Source: Thioalkalivibrio nitratireducens DSM 14787 (GTDB taxonomy: Bacteria; Pseudomonadota; Gammaproteobacteria; Ectothiorhodospirales; Ectothiorhodospiraceae). From it: a stretch of DNA of 64,000 nucleotides. Shown here in pieces: positions 48,161-58,911 of the stretch (positions within the stretch are counted from its first letter, which is position 1; each line of letters opens with the position of its first letter). The notes beneath the pieces are model-generated. The model saw only the letters and a list, made by a program, of their open reading frames with translations, searched no databases and was not told the origin of the DNA. The stretch covers positions 1,798,001-1,862,000 of the forward strand of contig NC_019902.2 in the NCBI RefSeq assembly GCF_000321415.2, in the 5' to 3' direction. The position numbers and the translations under genes are program-made.

Positions 48161-48616
48161 ATGAAACGATCTGTTGCACTTCTTGCCCTGCTGGCTTTTT
48201 TTCTCTCTGCCTTCGCGGTAACGAATGCGCACGCCGATGACCCCCGGCAGGGGTTGTTCATCAACCTGACTACCGACGATACATGGTCAGCAAGCAAGGC
48301 CATCTACTTCGCCCACCAACGAGTACTCCAATCCGGACACGAACCCGTTGCGATCTGGCTCAACGTCCGCGGCATCTACCTGGCAGACAGGAAGCGGGCC
48401 TCCGATGTGCACGGACCAATGACGGAGAGCGGCCATTCCATCCAGGACACGATGCGGGCGTTCATCAAGGATGGAGGGCGGGTGATCGCCTGTGCCGCAT
48501 GCGCGCAGGCGGGCGGGCTCACACCGGCCGACTTCATTGAAGGCGTGGAAATGGGGAATCCCGACCTAGTACTCGGTATCCTCTTTGACCCGAACGTGAA
48601 AACCCTTACCTGGTAA
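48161..48616 (+). CDS. exported DsrE-family protein
   Basis: A 151-residue protein. MKRSVALLALLAFFLSAFAVTNAHA is a signal peptide with Ala-x-Ala cleavage. The mature part has the DsrE/DsrF-like fold: GLFINLTTDDTWSASKAIYFAHQ, GHEPVAIWLNVRGIYLAD and an active-site-like ACAACAQAGG loop with two Cys. DsrE-type proteins carry persulfide sulfur; most are cytosolic, so an exported form is unusual. GGAG lies 8 bases before the ATG. No sulfur gene is adjacent. Confidence 0.85.
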   Translation: MKRSVALLALLAFFLSAFAVTNAHADDPRQGLFINLTTDDTWSASKAIYFAHQRVLQSGHEPVAIWLNVRGIYLADRKRASDVHGPMTESGHSIQDTMRAFIKDGGRVIACAACAQAGGLTPADFIEGVEMGNPDLVLGILFDPNVKTLTW

Positions 48617-49100
48617 GACCCATTGGGCGAACCGGGCGATCGCATCGAAACGCGTCTGGACAAGCGATCGGAGAAGTACACCGGTCCACGTCTTGGTACC
48701 CTGCGCACCGGTGCCCCGGGGCATCGTCGCCGTGGTATCGCCGGCCGCCCACGGTGCCGGACTCCATACCCACCTGCTCGACGCTGGCGACGCCATGCGC
48801 ATGCGCGAAGGTTACTTAGGGGGCGGGGCCGGCGGTAGCGTCGCCTTGCTACCCGCCCCCCAGACCCCGGGCCATCGGCAGTTCGCGCGTTCGACCGGTG
48901 GGTGCGCCAGTAAGTGCCGGGCCGCCCTGCCCCAGGGGCTGCTGCGTTTGGCGCACTTTACAGCGCTGTTCCGATGCCGCCCTGCGTTGGTCGTTCGTGC
49001 AGGCCGGAGAATGCACCGGCTATGGCCGCCTGCGAAGACCGGTGGCACCATGGGCACCCATTGATCCCGCTGTCCGGCGCACTGTGGAGGCCTTCCCCGC
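48617..49100. other. gap before metK
   Basis: No gene is supported and I saw no SAM riboswitch. Open frames here have Arg-Pro-Gly rich composition typical of non-coding GC-rich DNA. GGAGG lies 13 bases before the metK ATG. Confidence 0.5.
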
Positions 49101-50279
49101 ATGACACGATCCTGGCTGTTTACCTCCGAATCGGTTTCCGACGGGCACCCGGACAAATTGGCCGACCGGATCTCGGACCAGGTGCTGGACAGCTGCCTGG
49201 AACTCGAACCCAGGGCCCGGGTGGCCTGCGAAACCCTGTTGACCGAGGGGCTCGTGGTGCTCGCCGGGGAGTTCCGGCTCGCGCGGGAGGCCGATCTCGA
49301 ACGCGTGCGGGACGAACTGGAGAGCCTGGCGAGGGACGTGCTCCGGAACACCGGCTACCATGCGGGGTTCCCCGGAATCGACCCGGACCGCTGCGAGGTG
49401 CTGGTCCGCATCCACGGGCAGTCGGTGCAGATCGCGAAGGGCGTGGATCGCGAGGGCGGCGCGCTGGGCGCGGGCGACCAGGGGCTGATGTTCGGCCATG
49501 CCTGTGACGAGACGCCCGAACGCATGCCGCTGCCGATCCAGCTGGCGCACCGGCTGATGCGGCGCCAGCGGGAGTTGCGCCGGCTTCCGGAATTCGCGTG
49601 GCTGCGTCCGGACGCCAAGTCGCAGGTATCGGTGCGGTATGCGAATGGCCGCCCGGCGCAGGTGGAAACGGTGGTGCTCTCGACCCAGCTACAGGGCGAG
49701 ATCTCCGACGCCGAGGTCGAGAGCGAGATCATCCGCCACCTGATCGAGCCGGTGATTCCCGAGTCCCTGCGTGCGCCGGAGATGCGCTGCCTGGTCAATC
49801 CCGCCGGGCGTTTCGAGATCGGCGGGCCGCAGGGCGACACCGGGCTCACCGGGCGCAAGATCATCGTCGACACCTATGGCGCGAGTTGTCCACACGGTGG
49901 CGGCGCGTTCTCGGGCAAGGATGCAAGCAAGGTCGACCGGTCGGCGGCCTACGCCGCGCGCTGGGTGGCCAAGAACCTGGTCGCCGCAGGCGCCGCAACC
50001 CGCTGCACTGTGCAGCTCGCGTATGCGATCGGGCGACCGGATCCGGTGTCGATCCGAGTCGACGGCCACGGTACGCAGCAGGTGGACGAGGATCGCCTCG
50101 AACAAGCGGTGCGGGAGGTATTCGACCTGACCCCGGCCGCGATCATCCGCGATCTGGATCTGCTCCGGCCGATCTATGCGGCGACCGCCGCCTACGGCCA
50201 TTTCGGACGCGAGGAACCCGGTTTCACCTGGGAGCAGACGAACCGGGTAGACGATCTGCGCACGGCGTTACGGCTGTAG
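49101..50279 (+). CDS. metK: S-adenosylmethionine synthase
   Basis: A 392-residue enzyme that makes SAM from methionine and ATP. FTSESVSDGHPDKLADRISD is the N-terminal ATP region. GAGDQGLMFGHA is the hallmark loop, GGGAFSGKDASKVDRSAAY the phosphate loop and AIGRPDPVSIRVDGHGT the C-terminal part. All catalytic His, Asp, Lys and Arg residues seem present. It supplies SAM to the methyltransferases in the window. The gene stands alone, with no ahcY or metF at its side. Confidence 0.97.
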   Translation: MTRSWLFTSESVSDGHPDKLADRISDQVLDSCLELEPRARVACETLLTEGLVVLAGEFRLAREADLERVRDELESLARDVLRNTGYHAGFPGIDPDRCEVLVRIHGQSVQIAKGVDREGGALGAGDQGLMFGHACDETPERMPLPIQLAHRLMRRQRELRRLPEFAWLRPDAKSQVSVRYANGRPAQVETVVLSTQLQGEISDAEVESEIIRHLIEPVIPESLRAPEMRCLVNPAGRFEIGGPQGDTGLTGRKIIVDTYGASCPHGGGAFSGKDASKVDRSAAYAARWVAKNLVAAGAATRCTVQLAYAIGRPDPVSIRVDGHGTQQVDEDRLEQAVREVFDLTPAAIIRDLDLLRPIYAATAAYGHFGREEPGFTWEQTNRVDDLRTALRL

Positions 50280-50651
50280 CCGTGCCAACCCCATGCGCGA
50301 TCGCCGGCGCTGGCAGCACCGCGCCCCCGTTAGCGTGCGCGGTCCGGCGCCATCAGATAATATCGCGACCTCAGCCCGACGCGACAGCACGCCCATTATC
50401 TTTCATCATCGGGGGTGCCGCGCGCCCGGCGGCATGACAGTTAGCGTGAAAATCCAGCCGCGGAAGAACACGAAAGTCACGGAAGATGAAATGGATCAAA
50501 TCTTTTTTCGTCTCTGTCCGTGCTTTCCGTGGGTCGGCAATATCGGCCGTCACCGCGTCGCCGGTCATGGAATGCAAGGCACGGCCGCAGGTTCCACGAT
50601 GGCCTGGCGTCAGCCGGCGCAACGCGGGGAATCAACGGCTGCCGGCCGCGC
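50280..50651. other. gap between metK and the UDP-sugar dehydrogenase gene
   Basis: No gene. It contains an R2 repeat copy (next entry) and is otherwise plain. The two flanking genes converge here, so termination is expected, but I saw no classical terminator. Confidence 0.5.
50436..50533 (+). repeat. R2 dispersed repeat, copy 1
   Basis: CCGCGGAAGAACACGAAAGT then CACGGAAGATGAAATGG and TCTGTCCGTGCTTTCCGTGG. It matches, in the opposite direction, 61340-61433. It is AT-richer than the surroundings and holds repeated CCGTG/CACGG words. Confidence 0.75.
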
Positions 50652-51983
50652 CTACAGGCGCAGATCGGTCTCGTTCGCGGGGAAGACGTATTTGAGGTCG
50701 TAGAGCACGTGCCGGGGCCTGCCGAGGGCGCGGATCCCGGAAACGCCCATCGCGTTGAACTGGCGGTGCGCCACCGCGAGCACGATGGCGTCGTACTGCC
50801 CGGGTTCGGGGCCACGGATCAGCTCGATACCATATTCGCGGCGGGCGCACTCGACGCTGGCCCAAGGGTCGCAGACGTCCACCTGCACGTCGTACTCGGC
50901 CAGTTCATGCAGGATGTCCACCACGCGAGTATTGCGCAGGTCCGGACAGTTCTCCTTGAACGTGAGCCCCATCACCAGCACCCGGCTGCCTTCCACCTGG
51001 ATACGCTTTTTGAGCATGGCCTTCACCAGCTGGCCGGCGACGTAAGCGCCCATGCCGTCGTTGATGCGCCGGCCTGCCAGGATCATCTCCGGGTGATAGC
51101 CGATCTGCTGCGCCTTGTGGGTGAGGTAGTACGGGTCGACGCCGATGCAATGGCCGCCGACCAGGCCCGGACGGAACGGCAGGAAGTTCCACTTGGTGCC
51201 GGCCGCCTGCAGCACCTCCTCGGTGTCGATACCCAGGCGGTTGAAGATCAGTGCGAGTTCGTTGATCAGCGCGATGTTCACGTCGCGCTGGGTGTTCTCG
51301 ATGACCTTCGCCGCCTCGGCCACGCGGATGCTCGACGCCTTGTGGGTGCCGGCGGTGATGATCTCGCGGTAGAGGGCGTCCACGCGCTCGGCGACTTCGG
51401 GCGTCGAGCCGCTGGTGACCTTGCGGATGGTGGTCACGCGATGCTCGCGGTCACCCGGGTTGATACGCTCGGGGCTGTAGCCGCAGTAGAAGCCGTTGTC
51501 AGCGGCCACGGTCTGTCCGGGGGGCAGTTCTGGATCGGTCCCCCTCCTCTCGGTGCTGATGTAGCGCAACCCGGAGGACCGTTCCAGGATCGGCACGCAG
51601 ACCTCCTCGGTCGCTCCCGGGTACACCGTGGACTCGTAGATCACGGTGTCACCCGGCTTCAGCACCCGGCCGATCGTCTCGCTCGCATGCATCAGCGGCG
51701 CCAGATCCGGCTGCCGGCCCGCGTCAATGGGCGTGGGTACCGTGACGATGTAGATGGTCGCCTCGCGCAACTGCCGCGGATCGGTGGTGAACTCGAGGCC
51801 GGTGGCCTGGGCCAGGTCCGCAGCCTCCACCTCTAGCGTACTGTCACGACCGGCGCGCAGTTCGGCGATTCGCTCGGCGCTCTTGTCGAAGCCGATCACC
51901 CGGCGGCGGCGCCCGAACTCCACCGCCAGCGGCAGACCGACGTAGCCGAGGCCGATCACGGCAAGCGTTTCGTTTCCGGACAT
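50652..51983 (-). CDS. nucleotide-sugar dehydrogenase, TviB/WecC-type
   Basis: A 443-residue UDP-sugar 6-dehydrogenase. [18 protein letters not shown] is the NAD site. [15 protein letters not shown], then [15 protein letters not shown] and [19 protein letters not shown] resemble the TviB (UDP-GlcNAc or UDP-GalNAc) group. [18 protein letters not shown] holds the catalytic Cys. [17 protein letters not shown] is the C-terminal UDP-binding part. It probably makes a uronic acid for a surface polysaccharide. No polysaccharide cluster is near. UDP-GlcNAc dehydrogenase is my first choice, from motif wording only. Confidence 0.92.
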   Translation of the reverse strand: MSGNETLAVIGLGYVGLPLAVEFGRRRRVIGFDKSAERIAELRAGRDSTLEVEAADLAQATGLEFTTDPRQLREATIYIVTVPTPIDAGRQPDLAPLMHASETIGRVLKPGDTVIYESTVYPGATEEVCVPILERSSGLRYISTERRGTDPELPPGQTVAADNGFYCGYSPERINPGDREHRVTTIRKVTSGSTPEVAERVDALYREIITAGTHKASSIRVAEAAKVIENTQRDVNIALINELALIFNRLGIDTEEVLQAAGTKWNFLPFRPGLVGGHCIGVDPYYLTHKAQQIGYHPEMILAGRRINDGMGAYVAGQLVKAMLKKRIQVEGSRVLVMGLTFKENCPDLRNTRVVDILHELAEYDVQVDVCDPWASVECARREYGIELIRGPEPGQYDAIVLAVAHRQFNAMGVSGIRALGRPRHVLYDLKYVFPANETDLRL

Positions 51984-52132
51984 GGTATGCGTCCCTGCGA
52001 GGCCAGTTCAGGGGCGAGAGGATACGGGATCCGCGAAAAGCGGGCCAGAGGCGACCCGGCCGCTGCCCTGCGGCCCATGCGCCGGGCGCACTGGCTGGGT
52101 GGGATCAGGCCGGCGCGGGTACGCCGGGCGGG

Positions 52133-52516
52133 TCAGTCGATCGAGAAGCTTTCGCCGCAGCCGCATTCGGCGGTCACGTTGGGGTTGTTGAATACAAGGT
52201 GCCGGGTGAGCCCCTCGGAAATGAAGTCGATCTCGGTGCCATGCACGAACTCGAAACTCTTCTTGTCGACGAAGATGTCCAGCCCGTCGGCGACATTGAA
52301 GATCAGGTCCTCGTCGCGGGGTTCGCGGGCAAGGTCGACCACGTACATCCAGCCGGAACAGCCGGTCCGCTTGACTTCGAGCCGGAAGCCGATCGCGGAT
52401 GGATCGGTTTCCATCTGTTTCAGGATATGCCGCACCGCCTTGTCGGTTGCCTTGACACGGTCGGTCTCGGGCACGTCGGCGGTGTTGTCCCGGGTTTCTA
52501 TCACCGTTGCGTTCAT
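52133..52516 (-). CDS. A-type iron-sulfur carrier (SufA/ErpA-like)
   Basis: A 127-residue HesB/IscA-like protein that carries and passes on iron-sulfur clusters. The three ligand cysteines are C53 (RTGCSG), C118 and C120 (ECGCGESF). Typical DLIFNVADGLDIFVDKKS and GTEIDFISEGL follow. The start at 52516 has AGGAG 8 bases upstream. It ends the suf cluster, 340 bases after the Rieske gene, so it may have its own promoter. SufA is favoured by the context, ErpA by the wording of the C-terminus. Confidence 0.9.
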   Translation of the reverse strand: MNATVIETRDNTADVPETDRVKATDKAVRHILKQMETDPSAIGFRLEVKRTGCSGWMYVVDLAREPRDEDLIFNVADGLDIFVDKKSFEFVHGTEIDFISEGLTRHLVFNNPNVTAECGCGESFSID

Positions 52517-52856
52517 CTGCAGGTTCTCCTGGTCATTCTTCGGCCATGCGGTTGCCGTTGGTGTTCGGTGTGTCGTTCGTTCTGCCCTGCGGCCCGTGAC
52601 CAGGTCGGTGGCGGCGCTGCCCGCGTCGTGTTCGGCACGTTGCCAATCTTCCGGCCCGCCGGCCGGCGGTGCCGTGCCCTGTCGCGCACGCTGAGCTTTG
52701 CCCGGCCTGCGGGCCGGTGTCGTGTGGTGCTGTATCGTTTGACCATACGCCCCAGCCTGCGGTTGCTCCGGGGTTGGAACCTCCGGTCGGTGCACTGTCA
52801 CCGCGTCACCCCACCCCGCACGGGCCGTCGCGCAAAGCGCTGTGCCCTTGCATGAC
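52517..52856. other. gap between the Rieske gene and the A-type carrier gene
   Basis: No gene is supported. A GC-rich stem CCGGCCCGCC/GGCCGGCGG lies around 52650. Possible promoter elements for the downstream gene are not clear. Confidence 0.5.
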
Positions 52857-53177
52857 TCAATCCCAGCGATCATCGCGCACCTGCACCACGCCTTCATGTA
52901 TCCGCACGGGAAAGGTGGTCAGGGGTTCGTAGGCCGGCGCCGTCAGTGCCGCGCCGGTGCGCAGGCAGAACTCCGCACCGTGTTGCGGGCAGGTGATCCG
53001 GTTGTCCTTTACCTCGCCTTCCGCAATCGGGTATTCCTCGTGCGAGCACAGATCCTCGATGGCGTAGTAGCTGCCGTCGATGTTGAATACCGCGATCGGC
53101 ACGTCGTCGACGTCCACGAGTTGGTGTTTTCCCGGTTCGATCTCTCCGGCAGGGGCGACGTTCACCCAATCACTCAT
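52857..53177 (-). CDS. Rieske [2Fe-2S] ferredoxin-like protein
   Basis: A 106-residue Rieske protein. The cluster ligands are C44 and H46 (LCSHEEYP) and C63 and H66 (CPQHGAEF). The rest resembles NirD-like and toluene-dioxygenase-type ferredoxins with a DGSYYAIEDLC strand. The start at 53177 is at a weak site; the frame upstream is noise. It lies 286 bases after sufT. Rieske proteins in suf clusters have been seen in several gammaproteobacteria; an electron-donor role is inference. Confidence 0.92.
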   Translation of the reverse strand: MSDWVNVAPAGEIEPGKHQLVDVDDVPIAVFNIDGSYYAIEDLCSHEEYPIAEGEVKDNRITCPQHGAEFCLRTGAALTAPAYEPLTTFPVRIHEGVVQVRDDRWD

Positions 53178-53463
53178 CGCTTGACTCCGTGTTCCAGATT
53201 CGTTGTGCTTGAAACCTGCCCGCCCGGCGCACGCCCGCGCCGCAGCCATTTTCGGGTCCATGACAGCTCCAACCCAGTGCCCCTCTCCTGCCAGCGGGTG
53301 ACGGGAGAAGGCACCTCCCCCGCAACCGTGGAAGCTTTTCTGGGAAGGGGTCGATGCACGGCCCGACCACACTGGACTCACCCTCACCCCCGGCCCCTCG
53401 GCCGAAAGCGGGAAAGGGGTGAACAGCGTCATGGAAAACGGCCGTATCTCGTCGCTTCGGGCC
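53178..53463. other. gap between sufT and the Rieske gene
   Basis: No gene. Holds CTCACCCCCGGCCCCTCGGC and AAAGCGGGAAAGGGGTGA, a word pair often seen in spacers of GC-rich proteobacteria that can pair as a stem. Confidence 0.4.
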
Positions 53464-54009
53464 TCAGAACATTCCGGTCTGCAGGCGGGCGGCTTCCGAC
53501 ATGCGCGAGGCATCCCAGGGCGGGTCGAATACGAGTTCCACCTTGGCCTCGTCGACCGTCGGGACTTCCATCACCCGCTGCCAGACGTCAGCGGCGAGTA
53601 CGTTGCCCATCCCGCATCCGGGAGCGGTCAGGGTCATGTCGATCGACACCTTGCGCCCGCCGTCGGCGTTGCGCTCGATGTCGCAGCGGTAGATCAGGCC
53701 GAGGTCGACGATGTTGATCGGGATCTCCGGATCGTAGCAGTTGCGCATCTGGTCCCAGACGAGCTTCTCGACCTTCTCGTCGGACGCGTCCTCGGGCAGT
53801 TGCGGCGGGGGCGTCGGCTCCTTGCCGAGAGCATCGGCGTCCTTCGAATCGACGCGGAACAGGCGACCCTGCGCCATCACCGTGTAGGAGCCACCAAGGG
53901 CCTGCACCAGACCCACCTCACCGCCCTCGCCCAGCAGCACGCGCTGTCCCGTGGGCACGGCCACCGCCGGGCAGTCCCGGCTCAGCTTGATCGTTTCCTG
54001 AACGTGCAT
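53464..54009 (-). CDS. sufT: SufT-type iron-sulfur cluster assembly protein (DUF59)
   Basis: A 181-residue protein. The N-terminal 80 residues contain a SufT-specific part (GQRVLLGEGGEVGLVQALGGSYTV). The C-terminal DUF59/MIP18 domain has NCYDPEIPINIVDLGLIYRCD, then MTLTAPGCGMGNVLAADV with the Cys, and ELVFDPPWDASRMSEAARL. SufT helps move iron-sulfur clusters to target proteins. It follows sufD by 76 bases, so it belongs to the operon. Confidence 0.93.
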   Translation of the reverse strand: MHVQETIKLSRDCPAVAVPTGQRVLLGEGGEVGLVQALGGSYTVMAQGRLFRVDSKDADALGKEPTPPPQLPEDASDEKVEKLVWDQMRNCYDPEIPINIVDLGLIYRCDIERNADGGRKVSIDMTLTAPGCGMGNVLAADVWQRVMEVPTVDEAKVELVFDPPWDASRMSEAARLQTGMF

Positions 54010-54085
54010 CTGCTGGTGTCCTCAATCGCTGTTCAATCGCCGGATAAACCGGATGTGTTCCCCGTAGGCGGAAGAGCGAAGCGTC

Positions 54086-55429
54086 CTACGCCGACGCGGC
54101 GGCCTCCAGCGCCATGCCACCGGGCAGGCGGGCGGCAAGGCGCGCCTCGATATTCGTGCGCACCGGCTCCAGGTCCATGCTCTCCAGCACCTCGTCGGCG
54201 AACGCGAAGACCAGCATCTCGCGCGCCTGCTCAGTACCGATTCCACGGCTGCGCAGGTAGTAGAGCGAGGTCTCGTCGAGCTGCCCGACCGTGGCACCGT
54301 GGGCGCATTTCACGTCGTCGGCGTAGATCTCGAGCTCCGGCTTGGTGTCGATCTCGGCGTTCGGCGACAGCAGCAGGTTGGCGCTGTGCTGCTGCGCGTC
54401 GGTCTTCTGCGCGCCTTGGTCGACCAATACCCGGCCCTTGAACACGCCGCGGCCGTGACCCTGGCCGATGCCGCGGTAGCGCTCGCGGCTGGTGGTGTTC
54501 GGCGACAGGTGGTGCACCCGGGTGTGGGTGTCGACGTGCTGGCGCCCGCCGGCGAGGAACAGGCCGAGCAGTTCGATCTCGGCACCCGGCTCGGTCAGGT
54601 CGACGTTCAGGTCGTGGCGCACCAGGCGGCCGCCCAGATTGACGTTGTGCGAGGTGACGCGGCTGTCGCGGCGCTGCTGAACGAATACGCTGCCAACATG
54701 GTAGGCGCCGTCGGCATGGTCCTGCAGCAGATAGTGGCGCACCCGCGCCCCGGCCTCCGCGCGCAACTCGGTCACCGTATTGGTGAAGCCGTTGGCGCCG
54801 GGCAGATCGGCATAGTGCTCGATCACCGTAGCCTCGGCGCCCTCGCCCGCCTGGATCAGCACACGGGGATGGCTCCAGATGGGGGTATCGCCGGCAGAAC
54901 CGAGCATCAGCAGGTGCAGCGGACGCTCGAGGCGGATGCCCTGCGCCAGCCGCACCAACGCGCCGTCGTTCATGAACGCGGTGTTCAGCGCCGCGAAGCT
55001 CGAGAAGCGGTCGTGCGCGAGTGTCGCCAGGAACGGCTCCAGCGGATCGGGATCGGTCGCGAGGGCCTCTCCGAGACCTTGTACCACCGCGCCTTCCGGC
55101 AGCTCGGAGAGATCCGATAGGTCGCGCCGCAGGCGCCCGTCGACGAAGACCATGCGGTAGGCATCCAGGCCCCCGAAACCCAGCGCCCGCACGGTATCGG
55201 CGGAAACCTCCGCATCACCGGCGGCGGCGACGAACGGCTTGGTTGCGATCGGGCGTACGTTGGTGTACTTCCACTCTTCCATGCGCGGATCCGGGAAACC
55301 CGCTTCGGCGAAGCGCACCGCCGCGCCGCGCCGGCGCCCGGCCAGCCACTCGGGCATACCCTCGGGGAGGACTTCCTGCAGGTGCTGGACCTGGTCGGCG
55401 TAGTGCTTGCTGAGGGCGTTCGCGCTCAT
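54086..55429 (-). CDS. sufD: Fe-S cluster assembly protein SufD
   Basis: A 447-residue scaffold partner. MEEWKYTNVRPIA is the N-terminal hallmark, and a beta-helix core follows. HVDTHTRVHHLSPNTTSRERYRGI and VKCAHGATVGQLDETSLYYLRSRGI hold the conserved His at the SufB interface. It forms the SufBC2D complex in the cytoplasm. The ATG 55429 overlaps the sufC stop (TCAT), so the two are coupled. The length is normal for E. coli-type SufD. Confidence 0.96.
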   Translation of the reverse strand: MSANALSKHYADQVQHLQEVLPEGMPEWLAGRRRGAAVRFAEAGFPDPRMEEWKYTNVRPIATKPFVAAAGDAEVSADTVRALGFGGLDAYRMVFVDGRLRRDLSDLSELPEGAVVQGLGEALATDPDPLEPFLATLAHDRFSSFAALNTAFMNDGALVRLAQGIRLERPLHLLMLGSAGDTPIWSHPRVLIQAGEGAEATVIEHYADLPGANGFTNTVTELRAEAGARVRHYLLQDHADGAYHVGSVFVQQRRDSRVTSHNVNLGGRLVRHDLNVDLTEPGAEIELLGLFLAGGRQHVDTHTRVHHLSPNTTSRERYRGIGQGHGRGVFKGRVLVDQGAQKTDAQQHSANLLLSPNAEIDTKPELEIYADDVKCAHGATVGQLDETSLYYLRSRGIGTEQAREMLVFAFADEVLESMDLEPVRTNIEARLAARLPGGMALEAAASA

Positions 55430-56175
55430 GCCGCCTCCTCGATGATGCCCTGGTAGCCGTTGCGCTCGAGTTCGTGCGCCAGCGACTTGTCGCCGGACTT
55501 GATGATGCGCCCGCCGGAGAGCACGTGCACGAAGTCGGGCTCGATGTGGCTCAGCAGGCGCTGATAGTGGGTCACCAGCACGATCGCCCGGTCCGGGGAG
55601 CGCAGCTTGTTCACGCCCTCGGAGACGACCTTCAGCGCGTCGATGTCGAGGCCGGAGTCGGTCTCGTCGAGCAGCGCGAGCTTCGGCTCGAGCACGAGCA
55701 TCTGCAGGATCTCGTTGCGCTTTTTCTCGCCGCCGGAGAAACCGACGTTCACCGCCCGGTGCAGGAAGCTCTCGTCCATCTGCATGGTCTGCAGCTTCTC
55801 GCGCACCAGCTTCAGGAACTGGAAGGTGTCGGCCTCGGGCTCGCCACGATGCTTGCGCTGCGCGTTGTAGGCCTCCTTCAACAGGTAGATGTTCTTCACG
55901 CCCGGGATCTCGACCGGGTACTGGAAGCCGAGCAGCAGGCCTTCGCGGGCACGCTCCTCGGGTTCGAGCTCGAACAGATCCTTGCCGAGGTACTCGGCGC
56001 TGCCGCCGGTGACCTCGTAGCCGTCGCGGCCGCCGAGCACCTGGCACAGCGTGCTCTTGCCCGAGCCGTTAGGGCCCATGATCGCGTGCACCTCGCCGGG
56101 CTTCACCTCGAGGTCGATGCCCTTGAGGATCGGCGTGTTGCCTACCTGGGCCTGCAGGTTGTGGATCTTCAGCAT
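55426..56175 (-). CDS. sufC: Fe-S cluster assembly ATPase SufC
   Basis: A 249-residue ABC-type ATPase. Walker A GPNGSGKST (about 34-42), FSGGEKKRNEILQM signature, LALLDETDSGLDIDAL Walker B, and the C-terminal HYQRLLSHIEPDFVHVLSGG. The KKRNE wording is specific for SufC. The start at 56175 is marked by AGGAGAA 8 bases upstream. It binds SufB and SufD and drives cluster building. Confidence 0.97.
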   Translation of the reverse strand: MLKIHNLQAQVGNTPILKGIDLEVKPGEVHAIMGPNGSGKSTLCQVLGGRDGYEVTGGSAEYLGKDLFELEPEERAREGLLLGFQYPVEIPGVKNIYLLKEAYNAQRKHRGEPEADTFQFLKLVREKLQTMQMDESFLHRAVNVGFSGGEKKRNEILQMLVLEPKLALLDETDSGLDIDALKVVSEGVNKLRSPDRAIVLVTHYQRLLSHIEPDFVHVLSGGRIIKSGDKSLAHELERNGYQGIIEEAA

Positions 56176-56257
56176 GGCGTGTTCTCCTGGGAAAAGCATT
56201 CAGGCCGTTCGGCCCCTCGGTTGAATTCTCGTGTGTGCCCGATCGCAGTCCGCATCG

Positions 56258-56292
56258 GCGGATGACGGCTTGTGGCCTGTTCCGCCCTACGC
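56258..56292 (+). repeat. R1 half, copy 4
   Basis: GGCGGATGACGGCTTGTGGC then CTGTTCCGCCCTACG matches the right-hand halves of copies 2 and 5. It lies between sufE and sufC, so it could put a stem inside the suf mRNA. Confidence 0.7.
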
Positions 56293-56316
56293 ATTGTTGG
56301 AACGCAGCTCATCGCT

Positions 56317-56736
56317 TCAGGCGGTCGCGGCGTGCTCGACCGCGAGTTCGCGCACGCGGAACAGCAGCGCCTCCATGCCGGCGCGGCGCGTCGGGCTGAG
56401 CGCGCTCTCGAGCCCCATCGGACCGAACAGGTCGTCCGGATCGGTCGCCAGCACTTCCTCCGGCGTCTTGCCCCGGAACGGCAGCAGCATCAGCGCCATC
56501 AGGCCACGAACCGTCGCCGTTTCCGCGTCGGCCTCGAACACCAGCTTCGGCGGGTTTTCGTCGTTCAGGTGCGCGATCAGCCAGGCCCGGGTGTTGCAAT
56601 CCTTGATCCGGTTGTCCTCGGTCAGTTGGTCTTCGGGCAGGTTCGGCAGGTGCCGCCCGAGATCCTCGATCAGCTTGTAGCGGTCTTCCCAGTCCGGAAG
56701 CATCTCGAAGGCTTCCATCAGTTCCTGCACGTTCAT
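56317..56736 (-). CDS. sufE: SufE-type sulfur acceptor
   Basis: A 139-residue protein. The conserved Cys is C47 in RIKDCNTRAW, the place where SufE receives persulfide sulfur from the desulfurase. MNVQELMEAFEMLPDWEDRYKLIEDLGR is the typical start, and LMALMLLPFRGKTPEEVLATD the middle. It sits between sufB and sufC, which is unusual. No SufS gene is in the window. Confidence 0.95.
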   Translation of the reverse strand: MNVQELMEAFEMLPDWEDRYKLIEDLGRHLPNLPEDQLTEDNRIKDCNTRAWLIAHLNDENPPKLVFEADAETATVRGLMALMLLPFRGKTPEEVLATDPDDLFGPMGLESALSPTRRAGMEALLFRVRELAVEHAATA

Positions 56737-56828
56737 CGGTGTTCCCGTTGTCTCTGGTTCATCGTTTGCGGGCTGGTGTCGTCCACCGCATCGGCCTATC
56801 CCCGGAACGGCGCCCAGGGGCGCAGCCG

Positions 56829-58277
<1,449 letters not shown>

Positions 58278-58311
58278 GTTCTCGCCTCGAATTGGGTCTT
58301 GGGTCGTGTGG

Positions 58312-58764
58312 TCACAGTGCCGGGGTGTGGGGCTCGCCCCAGGACACCGGTACCGGCATCGTGCCGTGCGTGAGATCGTTCAGGTTGACGACCGACAGCG
58401 CCTGGCGAAACGCCGCGTTGATGTGCGCCCAGTGCGGCCGCGTGTTGCAGTTGTGATGGATCTGGCAGTCGAGATCGTCGTTCATGCATTCGGTCAGCGC
58501 GATCGGCCCCTCGACCGCCTCGATGATCACCGCAAGATTCGTGTGCGCCGCGGGCCGAGCGAGGCGGTAGCCGCCGTTGCGGCCCTGCATGGACAGCAGC
58601 ACGCCGTGGTCTTTCAACAGCTTCAGCAACTTGATCACGGTCGGCAGCGCGATCCTGGTATTCGCGGCGAGCTGCCGCGCGGTCGCGCCCTGGCCGTCCT
58701 GCTCGCGCGCGATTTCGCAGAGCAGTACGATCGCATAGTCACTGAGCTTGCTGATGCGCAACAT
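58312..58764 (-). CDS. sufR: SUF operon Rrf2-family regulator (SufR/IscR-type)
   Basis: A 150-residue winged-helix regulator. [17 protein letters not shown] and [19 protein letters not shown] form the DNA-binding part. Three cysteines (C93, C100, C106 in [14 protein letters not shown]) likely bind a [2Fe-2S] cluster, as in IscR. It heads the operon, so feedback by cluster status is expected. The C-terminal tail after the cluster loop is short and variable. The promoter and a candidate operator lie just upstream. Confidence 0.93.
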   Translation of the reverse strand: MLRISKLSDYAIVLLCEIAREQDGQGATARQLAANTRIALPTVIKLLKLLKDHGVLLSMQGRNGGYRLARPAAHTNLAVIIEAVEGPIALTECMNDDLDCQIHHNCNTRPHWAHINAAFRQALSVVNLNDLTHGTMPVPVSWGEPHTPAL

Positions 58765-58787
58765 CGTGATGGCCGTTCCTGGTTAAA

Positions 58788-58811
58788 CAGTACTGAATTG
58801 GTCCTATTTTA
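58788..58811 (-). promoter_or_regulatory. candidate suf promoter and operator
   Basis: On the minus strand TAAAAT (58806-58811) is a 5/6 -10 match, followed by AGGACCAATTCAGTACTG at 58788-58805. The latter may be an Rrf2-type operator overlapping the start. Upstream -35 is poor. The assignment rests on position before sufR. Confidence 0.3.
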
Positions 58812-58911
58812 CCGCAAAAAGGAGGGGCGGTGCCGCCCCAGGTGTTCGATTTCTCTTAAGCTGGGGCGCAGTCTCGCGAGTGCAACAACCCCGTTCAAGA
58901 AACACTCTGCA

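Noticed and set aside
48693-49064. A 123-residue open frame in the metK gap
   Set aside because: Random-looking Arg/Pro/Gly composition, no ribosome site, no known domain.
48617-49100. SAM riboswitch ahead of metK
   Set aside because: No SAM-I, SAM-II or SAH-type motif could be recognised in the 484-base gap.
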